DNA of 64,000 nt from Mansonella perstans (Eukaryota > Nematoda > Chromadorea > Rhabditida > Onchocercidae): assembly GCA_037074765.1 (NCBI GenBank), contig JBAMDO010000577.1, positions 854,560-918,559 on the forward strand. Direction: 5' to 3'. The position numbers and the translations under genes were made by a program. The notes beneath the pieces were generated by a model that was not told the origin of the DNA, searched no databases, and worked only from the letters and a program-made list of their open reading frames with translations. Below, in pieces: positions 1 to 13,264 of the stretch (within the stretch, counting starts at the first letter, position 1; each line of letters starts with the position of its first letter).

Positions 1-696
1 ACTCATTCATTCTCTCTTCGACAAATGTAATTTATGTTTCAGTAAAATTTATACCTGTTTTGTTTTTCCATAGAATTTGCTAAATAGCAATGAAAAATGT
101 TTTAAATTAAAGTTTTACAATGTTAATGAAATTTAAATGACTTACATTTCTGCTATGTGTTGAAAAAATTACAAATGGAATAGTTAATAATTAAATTTCG
201 AAAGTTTTCTTTTCATTAGCACTAAATATGATTGATGCAAATTATTTATTTAATTGCTAGGATTTAAATTAATCAGTATCGATTTTGCTCAATGTGAATG
301 TTTTTTTTCTTGGTTATAGAGTTTAACATCACACAAGAATTCTTACTATATTTATAAATGAAAAGAAATGGTAGGAGCAGAAGAATTTGACAAATCCTAA
401 AAGTTGATGAAAGCATAAAAAGCATAGAGGTGCAAGATGACTGTCATAATTTTAACCTAATTAAAAAAATGAAATCAACTCTAGAAATAGAGTTGAAGAA
501 AAATGATCGCATTTTTATTTTGAAAAAAGATTTAAATTTTTTTCATAATTTATCCGAATCGTGCTGGAAAAACAGATAACAGTTAGTTGGCCATTGTCAA
601 ATTGATTCAATTAAATAAATTGTCTTCGATTAGCAATATTAGAACAAATTGTGTTTTAAATTTTAACTAACCGTATTCTCTCACATATAGATTGTG
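1..696. other. 5' flank of the MCTP gene, no gene seen
   Basis: AT-rich sequence with no exon that I can support. It should hold the promoter and any 5' untranslated exon of the MCTP gene. The last bases (to 690) form a 3' splice-site-like AG six bases before the ATG, so part of this stretch may be an outron removed by trans-splicing. Confidence 0.5.
681..690 (+). other. 3' splice site just upstream of the MCTP start (likely SL acceptor)
   Basis: The run TCACATATAG ends in AG six bases before the ATG at 697. No upstream coding exon is evident. In nematodes this arrangement usually marks a spliced-leader acceptor. The alternative is the acceptor of an ordinary intron in the 5' untranslated region. 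Confidence 0.45.
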
Positions 697-3600
697 ATGA
701 GCTCATCACTATTAAAAAATGTCTTCAAGAAAGAATCAGGTGAAGGACGGTATCGAAAACAAAAAGAAAAGGATGAAACTTTCACTGATGAAGTGAGTGA
801 CGTGATGTCCACTTCATTATCTGTAAGGATTTGTCTTTTATTTTTATCTTTGCCTCTTTCTAAATAATTTCAATATTGGATATTGAAACATTGAATAATT
901 TCTATCATTAAATAACTTTAGGTCTTAAAATCAAATGTTTGAAGGAAGTGACAATTCTTAAGTGAGTGCCTTTGAGAAGAAATGAAGTTTTTAACATTTT
1001 AAAAAAAAAAATTTGATTAAAGCTAATGCACGCATTAAATCTTTTATAATGAATTTATTAATCTTCAATTTTCGCGTTTAGTTTACCGATGGATTGAAAT
1101 ATTAATTCAGTAATTAATATTAGATAACATAGCAAAAATTTGAGTTTTTTTCCAGATGACAAATGAGCAAAAGTGCAGTGTTGCAGCAAAAGATTCAAGT
1201 CCGGAAGTTTACGTAACATTTTCAGTGCGGGTATATCTGAAAGAAGGACATAATTTGGTCATTCGAGATGCTTCAGGTCAATCTTAGATGACTTGAAATA
1301 TTTCAGAAATTATTTTTGGTATGAAGTCTGAATTTTAATTAAATCTCTTACAGTTCCTCAAAAAAATGGAAAAGGTTTTCATTTCCTGACTTGATTTTCC
1401 AGGAAGCAGTGATCCATATGTCAAATTTAAATATAAAGGCCGAACTTGTTTCAAAAGTTCAACAATTTACAAGAATTTAAATCCAATCTGGAATGAAGAA
1501 TTCACATTATTAATAGACGATCCCACTGCACCAATTTGTATGGACGTATATGATTATGACCGTTGGGCAACCGATGACTATATGGGTGGCGCTGTTATTG
1601 ACCTCAGTCATTTAAGACTTTTCCAGTGAGTTAACTTATGCACAAGTGCGAATAAATTAACGGCAAGTTAAGAAAGCAAAAATAATAAATTTAGGATGAC
1701 AATGGTGAAGTTAAAACTACGGGAAGAAGGGAATGATGAAAATATGGGTGAAATCGATGTTGTGATTACAATTTCACCTCTAACTGCGGGTGACAAAGAT
1801 GAGGTAAAGTTTGAACACAATGAGATTAGATCTATTAAAGTGAAAAGAGAAAATTCAAATTGATTATGTCGTACTTTCAACGTGCTATGGTCGTAGACAA
1901 AGCAAAACAGTAATGCACACATTAAATTCTCATCATTGTATCCCTTATATTCTTACATCAGATCTGCTGTCCCACAAATTTGCGGAACGTTCCAAAATTT
2001 TACTTCAAGCCACAATTTTGTGATCAGTTTCTCACCAACATAATTTGATTTGATTATAGTTTCTGAAGAAAGCGACTCGTGGAATCATTTGTGAACGGCC
2101 AAAAAGGACATCTCAAAGAAGTAGGACAATTTTGTTTTTTTTTTTTCACTTCGTCTATTTCCTTACTTCTGAATTAATTTATTTTTTGATTTTGAAATTT
2201 TTACAATGCAAATTTTAGAAATTTGAAATTTTGCAAGTCTTCAAAAATTTCTTCATGTAACAACTTTTTAGAATAATCGTTTTATAGTGACACAAGTTTG
2301 GTCATCAGTTGCAAACATTGTTCTGATCGAAGGGCGAAATTTGATGGTGGAAAATAGTTCTGAAAGCAGTTTCCCAGATCCGTTTGTAAAATTTAAACTT
2401 GGAAGTGAAAAATATAAAAGCAGGGTATAATCACGTATATTTTCTGTGATTAAAAATTTTTTATCTATTAGTATTATGAAAAACGAGCAACACTAATAAT
2501 AAATTATTGGGATTTGCAGCATATAGTACGGAGTTCTAGTCCGAAATGGTTGGAGCAATTTGATTTGCATATGTTCGATGAACCAAAACACATACTTGAA
2601 ATGATGGTTATTGACAAGAAAACTAACTTGAATATTGGAAAGTACGGATTGCTTCTGAATAAATTGTTTATGCTTACTGTTTATCCCAAGATGAATTATA
2701 TTCAACTTATATCCATTTCATAATGAAATCTAGAACGAAAAATCAAAGTTGAACTGTATGGAGAAAATATTTACTTATTTTCAAAAAAGAAAAAGAAGAC
2801 AGACAGTTTTAAAAAATTATTAAAAGACTTGCAAACAGTGTAAATTCCGGAAATTCATCAAAGAACAAATTAATTCATACGTAAGGAAATAGGCAAAGTG
2901 AAAAGGAAAAGAAAATTAGAAATAAATTTGCCCTATTTTTCTGAGATGTCCTTTTGTGTTCACAAATGATTCCGCAAGTCGCTTTTTTTTCAGAGAATAT
3001 GATCAAATCAAATTATATTGGGGAGAAATTGATCATAACATTGTTGCATTTTAATTAATTAAAATTTTCTCACCGTATTTTAAATGGATTTTTCTAATAG
3101 AAATTTCATTGCATTCAAACATTACCTTATCTTTATCACTGGCAGTTAGAGGAGAAATTATAGTATCGATTTCATCCATATTTTCATCGTTTCTTTCTTC
3201 TCATAGTAATAATTCCTTTTTTTTTTTAATTGATAATTATCTCTTTTTCAATTAAGAATTAATAATTATTCCTTTTTTTTGACACTACATACCATTTTAT
3301 TTCATTATTATCATATTAAATTTTATTATTTTTACTTATCTAAATTGCTTTAACTCATTGAAAAGAAATAATAATTATTAATTCCATTTATTGCCTCAAG
3401 TCTTTAATAATGAAAAAAAACAATTATTTCAATAAAATATTGCATGTTAAAAAGTTTTTTCTAAAACTAATATTATGAATGAATTATTAGTGAAAATGTC
3501 AATCAATATTTGTTAATTAACTATTTATAAAATAGTTGAGATAGATGAACAATTTTTTTTAAGGAAATATTCCTAGCATGGAATTTATTCGTTTGCTACA

Positions 3601-6600
3601 TAGATGAAAATGAATAAAAGAACCTTGTCAATTTATTTGATATTTCAGATGCAGCCTAGATTTAGACAAGTTGGAAAAAGAAACTTCAAATCAGATGGTT
3701 TGTGAACTGGATCGCGGTAATGGTAAGGTGTCCGACATTTTTTCTACTTTTGATAATCACAGAAGGTATTGTACAACGGAAAGAAGGAAAGTAGCATTAT
3801 TCCTTTGATAAAAAAAAAAAAAAATTTATGGAAAATAGGCAATTTTTTGCTGTAAAAAGTTACATATTACACGAACTTAAACCAGGTTTTAAATTATTTC
3901 AATCTTTTAAATGGTCTAAAATTCGATTCAACCTTTCGATAGTAGTCAAAAAGCAGTTCTCACATTTCGAAGGTTAAAAATTTTTAATTATTTCGGACAA
4001 TTTCTTAATTAACATAGAAGATGAATGGAAAATGTAACAGTGAATATTTTTTTCATGTTCCCTTCTTCTGCTTATATCAGTGACAGGTACATCATCTATC
4101 GATGCAGTCATCGATCTGTCTGATTTTTCCGATGATATTAGGAATGCTATTATAGAAAAATATGTTGGTTTCATTTTGTTTTTTGACCAGATTTCTATAA
4201 TTTCATCAAAATTTACCATCGTTACAGAATAATAGCGAAGGAATCCCTCGAATAATGAAATGACATTTTTCTTTCTGCGAAATTTCGATAAATTTCAAAT
4301 GAAATGTTTGCAGAGTTTGCGAAGAACGTATGAATGTTTCCGTGACATTGGTTTCCTTACTGTGAAAGGTCAACTTTTCGAATGGTTTTATGTAGTATTT
4401 ATCAAACTGACTGTAGTAGATTGCCTTCAAAATTCATCCAAGTTATTTAAAAAATTTTTATTTCATTTTCCCTATTTTTCCTCGAATAACTAATCATTTG
4501 TCATTCCTGTAATAGCTATGATCCCGTTTCCTTAGATCCAAATTACATCGTCATTCTGGATTTCCTTTTTTTTGAAAAAATGAAAAAACAGTAGCATAAT
4601 AGCAAATTATCGAGAAACTCATTAAAGAGGAACCACTCATCCAACCAATTCATTCATTCCAATATATAAACCAACTCATACCCACCTACACTCATTCATT
4701 TCTATGCATATACACTTTTTTAGTTTTTTTTTTAAATTTTTTAATTATTTATCCATATGAACACACTCCCATCTGACTTCTACATTCATACACACCTATG
4801 CACATTCGCACATTTGTTATCTTTTTTAAATACTTTTATGCTAGTATATCAAATTGATAGTACGCTGTTTCCATAATCTATCCAAGTTAATTAAAAAATT
4901 TTCATTAAATTCTATATTTTCATACACATCCACTCACCACTTATGCACTAAAAATCATTCATTCCCATACATGTACACTCACTCATATCGTCCACACGCT
5001 CACTCATACCTGCGCATATTGGTATATGTCTATTTAAATGCGCCTACAAATGTACGAAATGGTTTAAAATCCACACGATATTTTTTGCAGTATTTCGTGC
5101 TCGAAATTTAGCATCAATTGATGCGATGAATAAAAGTAATCCATTTGTGGTTGTTGAATTGGTAAATGCATTATTGCAAACACATACGGAATATCAAACA
5201 GTTAATCCGGAATGGAACAAAATTTTTACATTTTACGTATTTTATTCCATTTATTCCATATTGTATTTGCATTCTTTTCCTAATTCTTAAACCAATCAAT
5301 TTCGAATTTCCGAATTCATGCAATCAAATCAAACAATCAAACGTATTTCAAATCATATTAAAAGACATTAATATTCAAGTCAAAGTATTATTTTGTTTTC
5401 TCTCAAGCATGGTTTGAAATATTTTAGTGCAGTGAAAGATATACATTCGATACTTGAAATAACAATTTATGATGAAGATCCAAACAAGAAGGCGGAATTT
5501 TTGGGTAAAATTGCAATTCCATTATTGCAGGTAAGGCTAAAGATCATAATTTGTAAACTAAAAATATGAATGGAAAGATAATCAAAGAAAAAAATTTAAT
5601 TATAAGCAGTCGAACCAATTACTAAATAATCTTTTTTGTAGATTCAAAATTGTGAGCCAAAATGGTATGCTTTAAAGGATCGAAAATTGCAAACACGAGT
5701 TAAGGGACAAATACTACTAGAAATGGATATCATCTGGAATCCGGTAATTTTCAGGACGTGAACCACAAAATATGTCTTTTTTCTTCGTAGATTTGGAAAC
5801 TCAACATACTAAGTTTACATCTATATAACAAGCTACACGGGAAATGCACTGACTTTCCAACTTTCAGTTCTACTCTCGATTTTTTTCCTGAAATAAAACC
5901 TTTCACAGATCCGTGCAGCAATCCGTACATTTACTCCACAGGAACGGAAATATATACAGACAAAACCAAAGTTTAAAGGACGTCTTTTTATGAAAAGTTA
6001 CGCAAGGTTTGCAAAGTTTTGATGCGCAGCTTTAAAAATTAAAAGAAAAATAGCTTTAAAAATTAAAGAAAGCAAATGCCATGAACCATTTGGAACATAC
6101 CGGTCAAAAATAAAATATCCGGCTGAGACAAAAATTCTGGAAGAAATTTGCTTTGCGAAGGAAGAACAAAATATTGCCATCATTATCTTCAGCTCTAACA
6201 TCAGAAACCAACGATGTCTTAAGATTCGTTCGAAATTTTCAACAATCCACACTGCTAATATTCCAACTGATAATTCGAAATTCTTTCCAGATTACGAGAA
6301 TTTCTTTTGGTATTAGTGCAAATTGGAGATTATGTGCAGAGTTGTTTCGACTGGGTTTCACCCATACGCTCACTGTTTGCATTCATAGTAAGCAAGTTTA
6401 TTTTAACAAGTGTAATTTTTAATTTTCAGATTTAAAAGTTAACTAGAAATCCGTCCAATATTTTAATGTCCTATGAAAATGGAATCTAGTGATTCCCAGA
6501 AAAATAAATCGCATCTAAGAATGAATTGTTATGTAAAAGATAGGGAACATTTAAGTTTACTTAGATTATCATCCGTCATCGATTAGTAATCACTATCAAA

Positions 6601-8423
6601 TAGCAGCAGTTGCATTAGTTTTCAAATAATATCAAATTCAAGTATAATTGTCCAATTTGTAATTTAACACTTTGTACGTTAGCTGTGTAGTTAACAATGA
6701 TTCCTTTGGAAAATGAAATTTAAAAGTCTGAAGAAGGAGAAGAGAAAATCCCGAAAGAATCAATTTCACTTTTCATATCGAATATCACTTGAATACTTCG
6801 AAAATAAAACAAGCAGTGCTGTTCATTGTAACAAAATGTTTGCTTTTCCATTAAAAGCTAAAGGAACTCTTGAAATTCAGAAAAATTTTGAAATTCATCG
6901 AGATTTTGCAGAAATGAACGGACAGTTTAGCAATTTCTACAGAAAACATTTGCAGTTTCCTTTTTTTCCAGCTATTTATAATATTTGTATATATTTTCCA
7001 AATTTATCACATTCCAATCATTATATTACTTCTATTTCTTCGACCTCGCGAAGACAAACATTTGCAATCAAACAAAAGCACTAGCAGGTCAACTTCGGAT
7101 TCTGAAGAAGAACCTGATACGGTAATCCAGTTTGCTACAATACAATAATTTAAAGTTGAGGAATTCATTTGAAACAAATTGATAAAGTGCTGAGGAAAAT
7201 TATTCTTAATTCTTTTACGAATCACACTTTTGTCTATTTATTTGCAGAATTAGTTATATATCAAAATTTTTTTTCCTTTTAACGAATTTCCCCTCATACT
7301 TATTACTCTTATAAGATTCTTTTTTTTGCGCAGAATGAACAATCATCATCGTCAATACGTGAACGTTTTAATACTTTACAAGATAAGATGGCTAAAATAC
7401 AGAATATGATGGATTTCACTGCATCACTGCTAGAACGAATTCAAAAGTAATTGACTGAAACAAAAAAGACTTTTTTAAAATTTCCTTAACTTTCAAAAAT
7501 TTCCATTTTATCAAAGTCTTCATATTTTTCATTTAACTTTTTCAAATTTAAAAAACTGTAATATTTAAAATAAAATTGATTTGTGAAGTTGGATTAAACA
7601 ACAAGCATCATTTACTTCTAGCACGTTCAATTTCACGCAACCGTATCTCTCGAAGTTAGCTGTAGTGACACTTTTCATTATTACAATTTTACTTTATTTC
7701 GTACCACTCAGATGGATTATTATGATTTGGGGTAAGCATTTAATTTCAATTTTAACTTTAAAAGTATTACTTTGTAATTGCAACTTCTCTGAGAATACAA
7801 TGAATACTAAAAGTGTCCTTTTTGTTTAAACCTTATTTGGCAAATATTTGAGTTGCTGTTGCAAATTTAATACTTCATTCAGGTATCAATAAATTTACGA
7901 AAAAATTGCGCAATCCAAATTTTATTCCAAATAATGAACTTCTCGATTTCCTTTCACGAGTTCCAAGCAACAATGAAATTGTACGATTTTAACCGTTTTT
8001 GTTTATATTAAATTTGAGATGAATGCAATTTTATTATTTGATAATTCAATCTTCTTTTTAAGTTCAATTTTCCGGTCATCTTATCAAGAAACAGAAGTTG
8101 GCAAAGATTAAAATCTCAGATTATTGCTCTCGCAAATAATGCAAGCCAACATGTTGGCTTGCGTTTTATAGTGATGCAAGTCAATTTATAGCGTGCGTGC
8201 ATCATTCTGCAGTGATGCAAGCCAGCTGCTATGAATTATTTTTCGCAAAAAGAAGAAAAGTTCTAGCAGTTTAAAAATTGCGCGACTGAATTTACCAAAA
8301 AAATTGTCATTTTAGTCTGTTTATTTATTCATTTTTTTGCAGAGGATTTACAAAGAATATCCGGTGGGAGATGCGGGAGACAATTTACAGTTTAGTAGTG
8401 CTCGAAGTAAAACAAATAGATGA
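697..8423 (+). CDS. mctp-1: MCTP: multiple C2 and transmembrane domain protein
   Basis: About 744 residues from 20 exons: 697-822, 1156-1276, 1403-1625, 1695-1803, 2060-2120, 2288-2424, 2520-2641, 3649-3722, 4081-4163, 4314-4368, 5091-5262, 5428-5530, 5642-5743, 5909-6006, 6291-6387, 6972-7121, 7334-7446, 7622-7731, 7883-7980, 8343-8423. All phases agree. C2A (about residues 60-190) keeps the acidic loops ([17 protein letters not shown]). C2B (214-352) starts [16 protein letters not shown]; its second loop [11 protein letters not shown] lacks the usual acids. C2C (353-496) has SNPF where SDPF is usual. Two membrane segments follow, around [20 protein letters not shown] and [20 protein letters not shown], then a short tail. 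Family members are ER-anchored C2 proteins acting in calcium-linked trafficking and synaptic homeostasis. One junction is uncertain: exon 5091 must run to the donor at 5263 to stay in frame, inserting about nine residues in C2C. Confidence 0.93.
2941..3200 (-). pseudogene. inverted, decayed copy of two MCTP exons
   Basis: Read on the minus strand, this intron segment matches two sense-strand exons of the same gene. 3126-3200 matches exon 1695-1803: the run for NDENM and EID, then SPLTA and DKD, followed by a donor-like GTAATG where the original has GTAAAG. 2941-2996 matches exon 2060-2120, including the run CGGAATCATTTGTGAAC against the original CGTGGAATCATTTGTGAAC. The flanking intron sequence (TAATTTGATTTGAT) matches as well. 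The copy has lost six bases in the first exon and carries substitutions. Being antisense to the host gene, it cannot be spliced into it. I read it as a relic of a local inverted duplication. Confidence 0.8.
4650..5030. repeat. degenerate CACTCAT-type repeats in an MCTP intron
   Basis: The intron between exons 4314-4368 and 5091-5262 holds two blocks (about 4650-4820 and 4921-5030) of loosely repeated ACTCATAC, CACTCATTCATT and CACAC motifs. A CCAAGTTA(T/A)TTAAAAAATTTT motif occurs before each block, near 4438 and 4883, which suggests an old tandem duplication of part of the intron. Confidence 0.5.
8141..8162. repeat. 22-bp perfect palindrome in the last MCTP intron
   Basis: The arm GCAAGCCAAC, a two-base centre and its exact reverse complement form a perfect palindrome. 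Two more GATGCAAG(C/T)(C/A) copies follow within 70 bp (near 8173 and 8213). Function unknown. Confidence 0.7.
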
Positions 8424-9769
8424 AAGGAATATCGTATCAGTGAAAATTCACTTATATTTTGGAATTCTTTTTCTGTGATAATTTTTTTTATTCGTTTGTT
8501 CAAACATTTATGGATTGATTCCGTGCATTTCAAGGCAAAAAATTAAAAACAAATGAAATGATTGAAATAATGTCTAATTTTTTATGAAATAAACTTCAAC
8601 AAGCTGTTGAAATAAATTTCAGCATGAAGTTTGTCATCCCAACCTCACTAATCCTTCAAAAGCCTATTCGTGTAAATTTCAGGCATTGCTGCCATCAAAG
8701 AATTATTAATTCGCGCATTGTAGTACTGCAGATTATTGCCAAATTAAAAATTAATGATTAGGAATAGCAATGTCAATATTTACGGTATTTTGGTCAAAGT
8801 TCACGTTTGCGCTGAATCCCATATGTTTTAGAATTTTTAAAAAAATTCCAAAAATAATTTTGTTATTTGTTTCACAAAAAGTTACTTTTAATGAGTGTTC
8901 TAAACTTACTCTAACTAAATCTAATTAATATAAGGAGTAATTGCTGTTTTTCATATTAAGTATCAACGAATACTTAATTATCTTAAAAAGTGGGTCGCAA
9001 ATACATTCGGTGTTTCGTTTGATCTGGAAGAAAAATATTCATGTTTTCTTTCAATTTCCATAATAGTGCATGGATGTGTTTTATTCTTGCATCAACTGTG
9101 GCCTTTGATTTTAAATAATTGGTTGGTAAATGAAATAATTTTCATCGACCGTATGCTTCTTTTTAAAAGTGGTAGCAATGTTTACACATTTTGTTTTTGT
9201 TTAATCAACAAATTACAAACAACAATTAAGCGCTTTTATAATATAATATGAATGTGTACTGTAATGATTACGTTTTTGTAGGATAATTACAATAATAATT
9301 ACAAGAGATATTATGTATCAAACTGCAAGTAAATTATTCATTCATAATATTTTCTTTTTTTCTTTTTCAGTTTTATTTGAATGAAATCAAAACTTGAATT
9401 TAATAATAAATCATTCATCATTTAAAACACTACATTGATGTATCACTGAAAAGAAAAGTGGAAATTATGGATAAATGGAAAAAAAATACAAAGGGTTGCT
9501 TGTAAATTAGAACGATCATAATTCTGCTCGTTCTACTCGCTGATACTGTGCGACAGTAGTAATGAATCAAAGTAAGATTATCCATCAGATGTCAACATGA
9601 TAATGGGATTTGTGTAAGCTTTTTTTGAGACAAAAACATTTAGCAAACCATTTTTTTTTGAATCAATTCAATCAATAAGCTATTGTTGAGAGATGAAAAA
9701 TGATTGTTTTGTCGCATGTTAATCAATCAATGTATTATCATTATTATCAATGTACTATCATCACATCAA
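8424..9769. other. intergenic between convergent MCTP and DUSP genes
   Basis: The two genes converge here. Apart from the MCTP poly(A) signal I see no further exon. The sequence is AT-rich with short homopolymer runs and should contain both 3' untranslated regions. Confidence 0.5.
8588..8593 (+). other. poly(A) signal of the MCTP gene
   Basis: A canonical AATAAA lies 165 bases after the MCTP stop codon, in the expected place for 3' end formation. No experimental end is available. Confidence 0.5.
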
Positions 9770-11534
9770 TTAAAACGTGGAGAAACTTGAATGATAAGTA
9801 TCAAACAGATCATTACCGCGTCGTCGAGCAAGTGTTGATGTTAGCATTGAAAATGGTGAGTGTTGTCGTGATGGAAGCGACAAAATTGATGGTATTATTG
9901 CGGGTGTTGCAGACCGCCGATAAGATGAACCCAATGGACGACTGAAATTTCTGAAGAAGAAATATATCAGCAAAAGCAAATCAACTGGTAACTTTCAGAG
10001 AGGAAAAAAATGTCTATCATCAAATGCCAAAAAAAATGTCAATTGATGAAATTGTTCATTCTTCAATAATTTTTCAATTTTTTTTATTTCTTTCATTTAC
10101 ACCTATTCATTCATGCATGAATTATAAAATAATAACTAACGAAGTCTGTGAATATTTGAAAGGAAGTTGCGTAATTGTGATATTTCGACAAGTACTCTTC
10201 GGCAATGAATGATTTTGAACCAGTCGTTGTTTCATTTCTGTACAGTATACATCTGGAAGTGTCACACCATCTTGATTTGTTTCTACCATTTGTACTGAAC
10301 TGGAGCCTAAAATTAATTAATAAAATTTTGCCCACAATCAGCAAATGAATTTCAAACTCTAAAAATTTAAAAAAAAACACTTTTTTCATTTTTAATTTCA
10401 CGGAAAATTAAACTATGGTATTTATATGAAAAAAATACAGACGGTTGTATTCTGAAAAAAATTTTGAAGATGAGAAATGAAATAGAGAATTGATATTTAC
10501 CACTTTTCCTTTTGTGATAAATACTTCAACAATAATTTAAAATTTCATTTAAAATTTTAAACTAAAATTATAACAAAGCAATCGAACAAATTTAAACTAC
10601 GAAATGAAAAAAAACTATAACCTTTTAATTTACGTTCGTACTCGATCATTTGCTTCCAGAATCCTACGTTAGGTTTCACAACAGGTCGAGCTGATTTAAC
10701 AAAATGATACGCTTGACGTAACGTCATTCGTTCATGCTTCACTAGATATATCATACATAATGAAGCAGATCGGGATACACCAGCTACACAGTGTACTAAA
10801 GTTCGACCACCCCTATCCTGAAAGGAATTCCGTAGTTGTAATATAAGACTTAAGCCTGGAAGTCATTAAATGCATGAATCCCAAATTTGATTGCTTAACA
10901 TTCTTTGATAAAGTGAAACTTTGTTTCTTTAACCATTAAAACTGAACGATTTTAATAAACCGGAAAATTGAACAGTTAGATTAAACTAATAAATTATTAA
11001 ATAATTAAATCAATAACATAAATTAGATTTACTCACCTTGACTGCTTTGATTTTGTCCGCAACGATATCAAAATACTGATCAATTTTTGCATAAGGACTA
11101 TCTTCTATTGAGATCCTCAAATAGTCAACCCCTAAAAGAAATTTTTCGAATTTTATTTAAAACGCTGTCAGTAGAGTAAAAAAAATTAAACGAAAGATGA
11201 TTTTTAAAAAAATAATCTAATAATTTATTCAATAATAAATATGAGCTAAGAAGGAATGATGTCTTAAGATAATAAATGGATACAAATATATTAACAAAAA
11301 GCATTGCCTTATATCCACTTCCGTTCTACATAGGCAATATTTCATTCAAGCTGACTATTAAAATTAACGATGATAATTACCTGGAATATGAGCAGTTGGT
11401 TCTTCAATCGTTGCATTTATAATACATGAAATTTTCTTCTGGCGTAGTTTTTCAAGCTTCAGAACTCCGGCTCCAGAAAGAAATAAATGGTCAGTGACTT
11501 CGGAAATTTGCCCAAACAGTCCGATTCTTGACAT
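9770..11534 (-). CDS. atypical dual-specificity phosphatase (DUSP14/18/21-like)
   Basis: About 263 residues from five exons on the minus strand: 11381-11534, 11037-11131, 10622-10817, 10141-10306, 9770-9950. Phases agree throughout. The start MSRIGLFGQISEVTDHLFLS matches the family N-terminus. The P-loop is HCVAGVSRSAS (about His92, Cys93, Arg99), and Asp62 in SIEDSP is the expected general acid. RPVVKPNVGFWKQMIEYERK is the family signature before the final helix. These small cytosolic enzymes dephosphorylate Tyr and Thr/Ser, often in MAPK signalling; the substrate here is unknown. No N-terminal rhodanese domain is present, so it is not a classical MKP. The last exon (SRPLGSSYRRSAT onward) is not family-conserved. 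It joins through a GTTAGT donor in the same phase. Without that splice, the protein would stop at 10122 after LVIIL. Confidence 0.9.
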
Positions 11535-11544
11535 TAAGAATGCT

Positions 11545-11556
11545 CTGTGGACAGGG
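11545..11556 (-). other. 3' splice site before the DUSP start (likely SL acceptor)
   Basis: On the minus strand CCCTGTCCACAG is followed by ten bases and then the ATG at 11534. No upstream coding exon is apparent, so a spliced-leader acceptor is the simplest reading. Confidence 0.45.
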
Positions 11557-12722
11557 TTATAAGAGATACTTTTTATTCAGAAACTCTTAGCAGAAGAATG
11601 TAGCAAATTTCCGTAATCAAAAGAATTCCAATTCTTCAATTTAGAATTTGTTGCATCGTTTACACCGAGTAGACGATAATAAAAATTAAGTTCTCTGAAA
11701 ATTAAATGCATTTGCATGGATATGTAAAAATGACTGTCATGAAAACATTCCACATTCAAAAGAATTCAAAGAGTAGATCATCGAGATCGGTTCAGGTTGT
11801 TATGGAAGCAACAAACAAATGAATTAAACATGACCTTCACACTATTGGTTCATCCATTACTTCAACGGAATTTTTATTCTAAAAATAAAATTTCAAATTA
11901 AACAAATGAATTATTGTTGTTTAAATATGATAGAACAGATCACGGTGATATCAACATGACCTTTGCTCGATCACAAATAATGGCTCATTAACTATTGAAC
12001 TTTTGCCAATAATTGAAAACAACGACTTAAAAAACAAATATTGGCAAATGGATGAGTCAGAATGCAAGTGAAAAATTGCTGATGCTTATTTACCTGCCAA
12101 AAAACACACCTGTCATTGTTAACAGAAGATGATAATATGAAAAAGGAAATCTGCTCCTAAGCATTCATTTCATCAAATGAAAACTTTCCACATTTTTAAT
12201 AATTGGAAAAGATTTTTCCAGCATCCTTTAATAATCCTAATTATATCGGAACAATATTTTGAAGTCTCATGATAGTTATAAGATAGGAAACAAGAATTAT
12301 TATTGCTGTTTAATAAAACATTTAAAAATTCTAGTTTATGTTCTCTACAAGACCATGTCATTTGTCACCTTTGTATTTATGTGTCAAATTTCTCTTTCTG
12401 TTTTTCAATTTCAAAAATTCAATTATCAATTTTGTTAAATTTGACATTTAGCAATTTGAAAAGAACAAAGAACAAGAAAAAAGTTGTCATAGAGGATGAA
12501 TTTATAGATTAAAATATTTTTAAAGTAAATTGAGAAGACTGTTGTTTTCGTCTTTCCCAATGAATCATAGTAACATATCAATGTTATCATTATTTCATAT
12601 TATCCCTTTTTCTTTTTTGAAAATTTTTAATGAATGAAAATTTTAATCATGAAAAATCAACAAATGAGAAAAATTTTGTGCAAAATGAGGAAATGAAAGA
12701 GAAAAGCAATACGAAGGATAAA

Positions 12723-12791
12723 ATGTATGTGTTTATGTGTGTGTGTGTGTCTGTGTTGTGTGTGTGTATGTCTGTATGTGTACGTGTGTGT
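12723..12791. repeat. (GT)n microsatellite
   Basis: An imperfect run of GT units, interrupted by TATG, CTGT and TACG, about 70 bp long. It lies about 1.2 kb upstream of the DUSP start. Confidence 0.9.
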
Positions 12792-13264
12792 TAAATTAAA
12801 ATATATTATATAATTCAATGAAATGCATAAAAATGATTAATTCTTTTATTTTTTTCTCCGGAAAAATAAATTAATTCTTAAACTTTTGTGGAAAAAAAGA
12901 GCGAAATTTCCTGAGAAATTCGAGAAAATTGGGAATTTTCAATAATGCTTCAAGGAAGTGAGTTATCATTCCAGAGAAATGACTGCGAAATTCATTTACT
13001 AAAGTCTAAGGAACAGATAATCGTCGATCGTTTGAAGTAATGTCGACAACGAAGATGAATGACGAGAACTGGACGAGATAAATGTCTACTAAAGCGTATT
13101 GCTTCCGGCAGGATTTTTTTTTGAACAACAAAGGTGTGAACAAATGAAGTACACTTTCAAATTTCAAATTACAGTTAACATTATTTATTGAAAGAAAATG
13201 TACTAAATTATTCTACATTGATTCATTTCAAATAAAATTTTGATTTCTAACTAAAACTTTTGTC

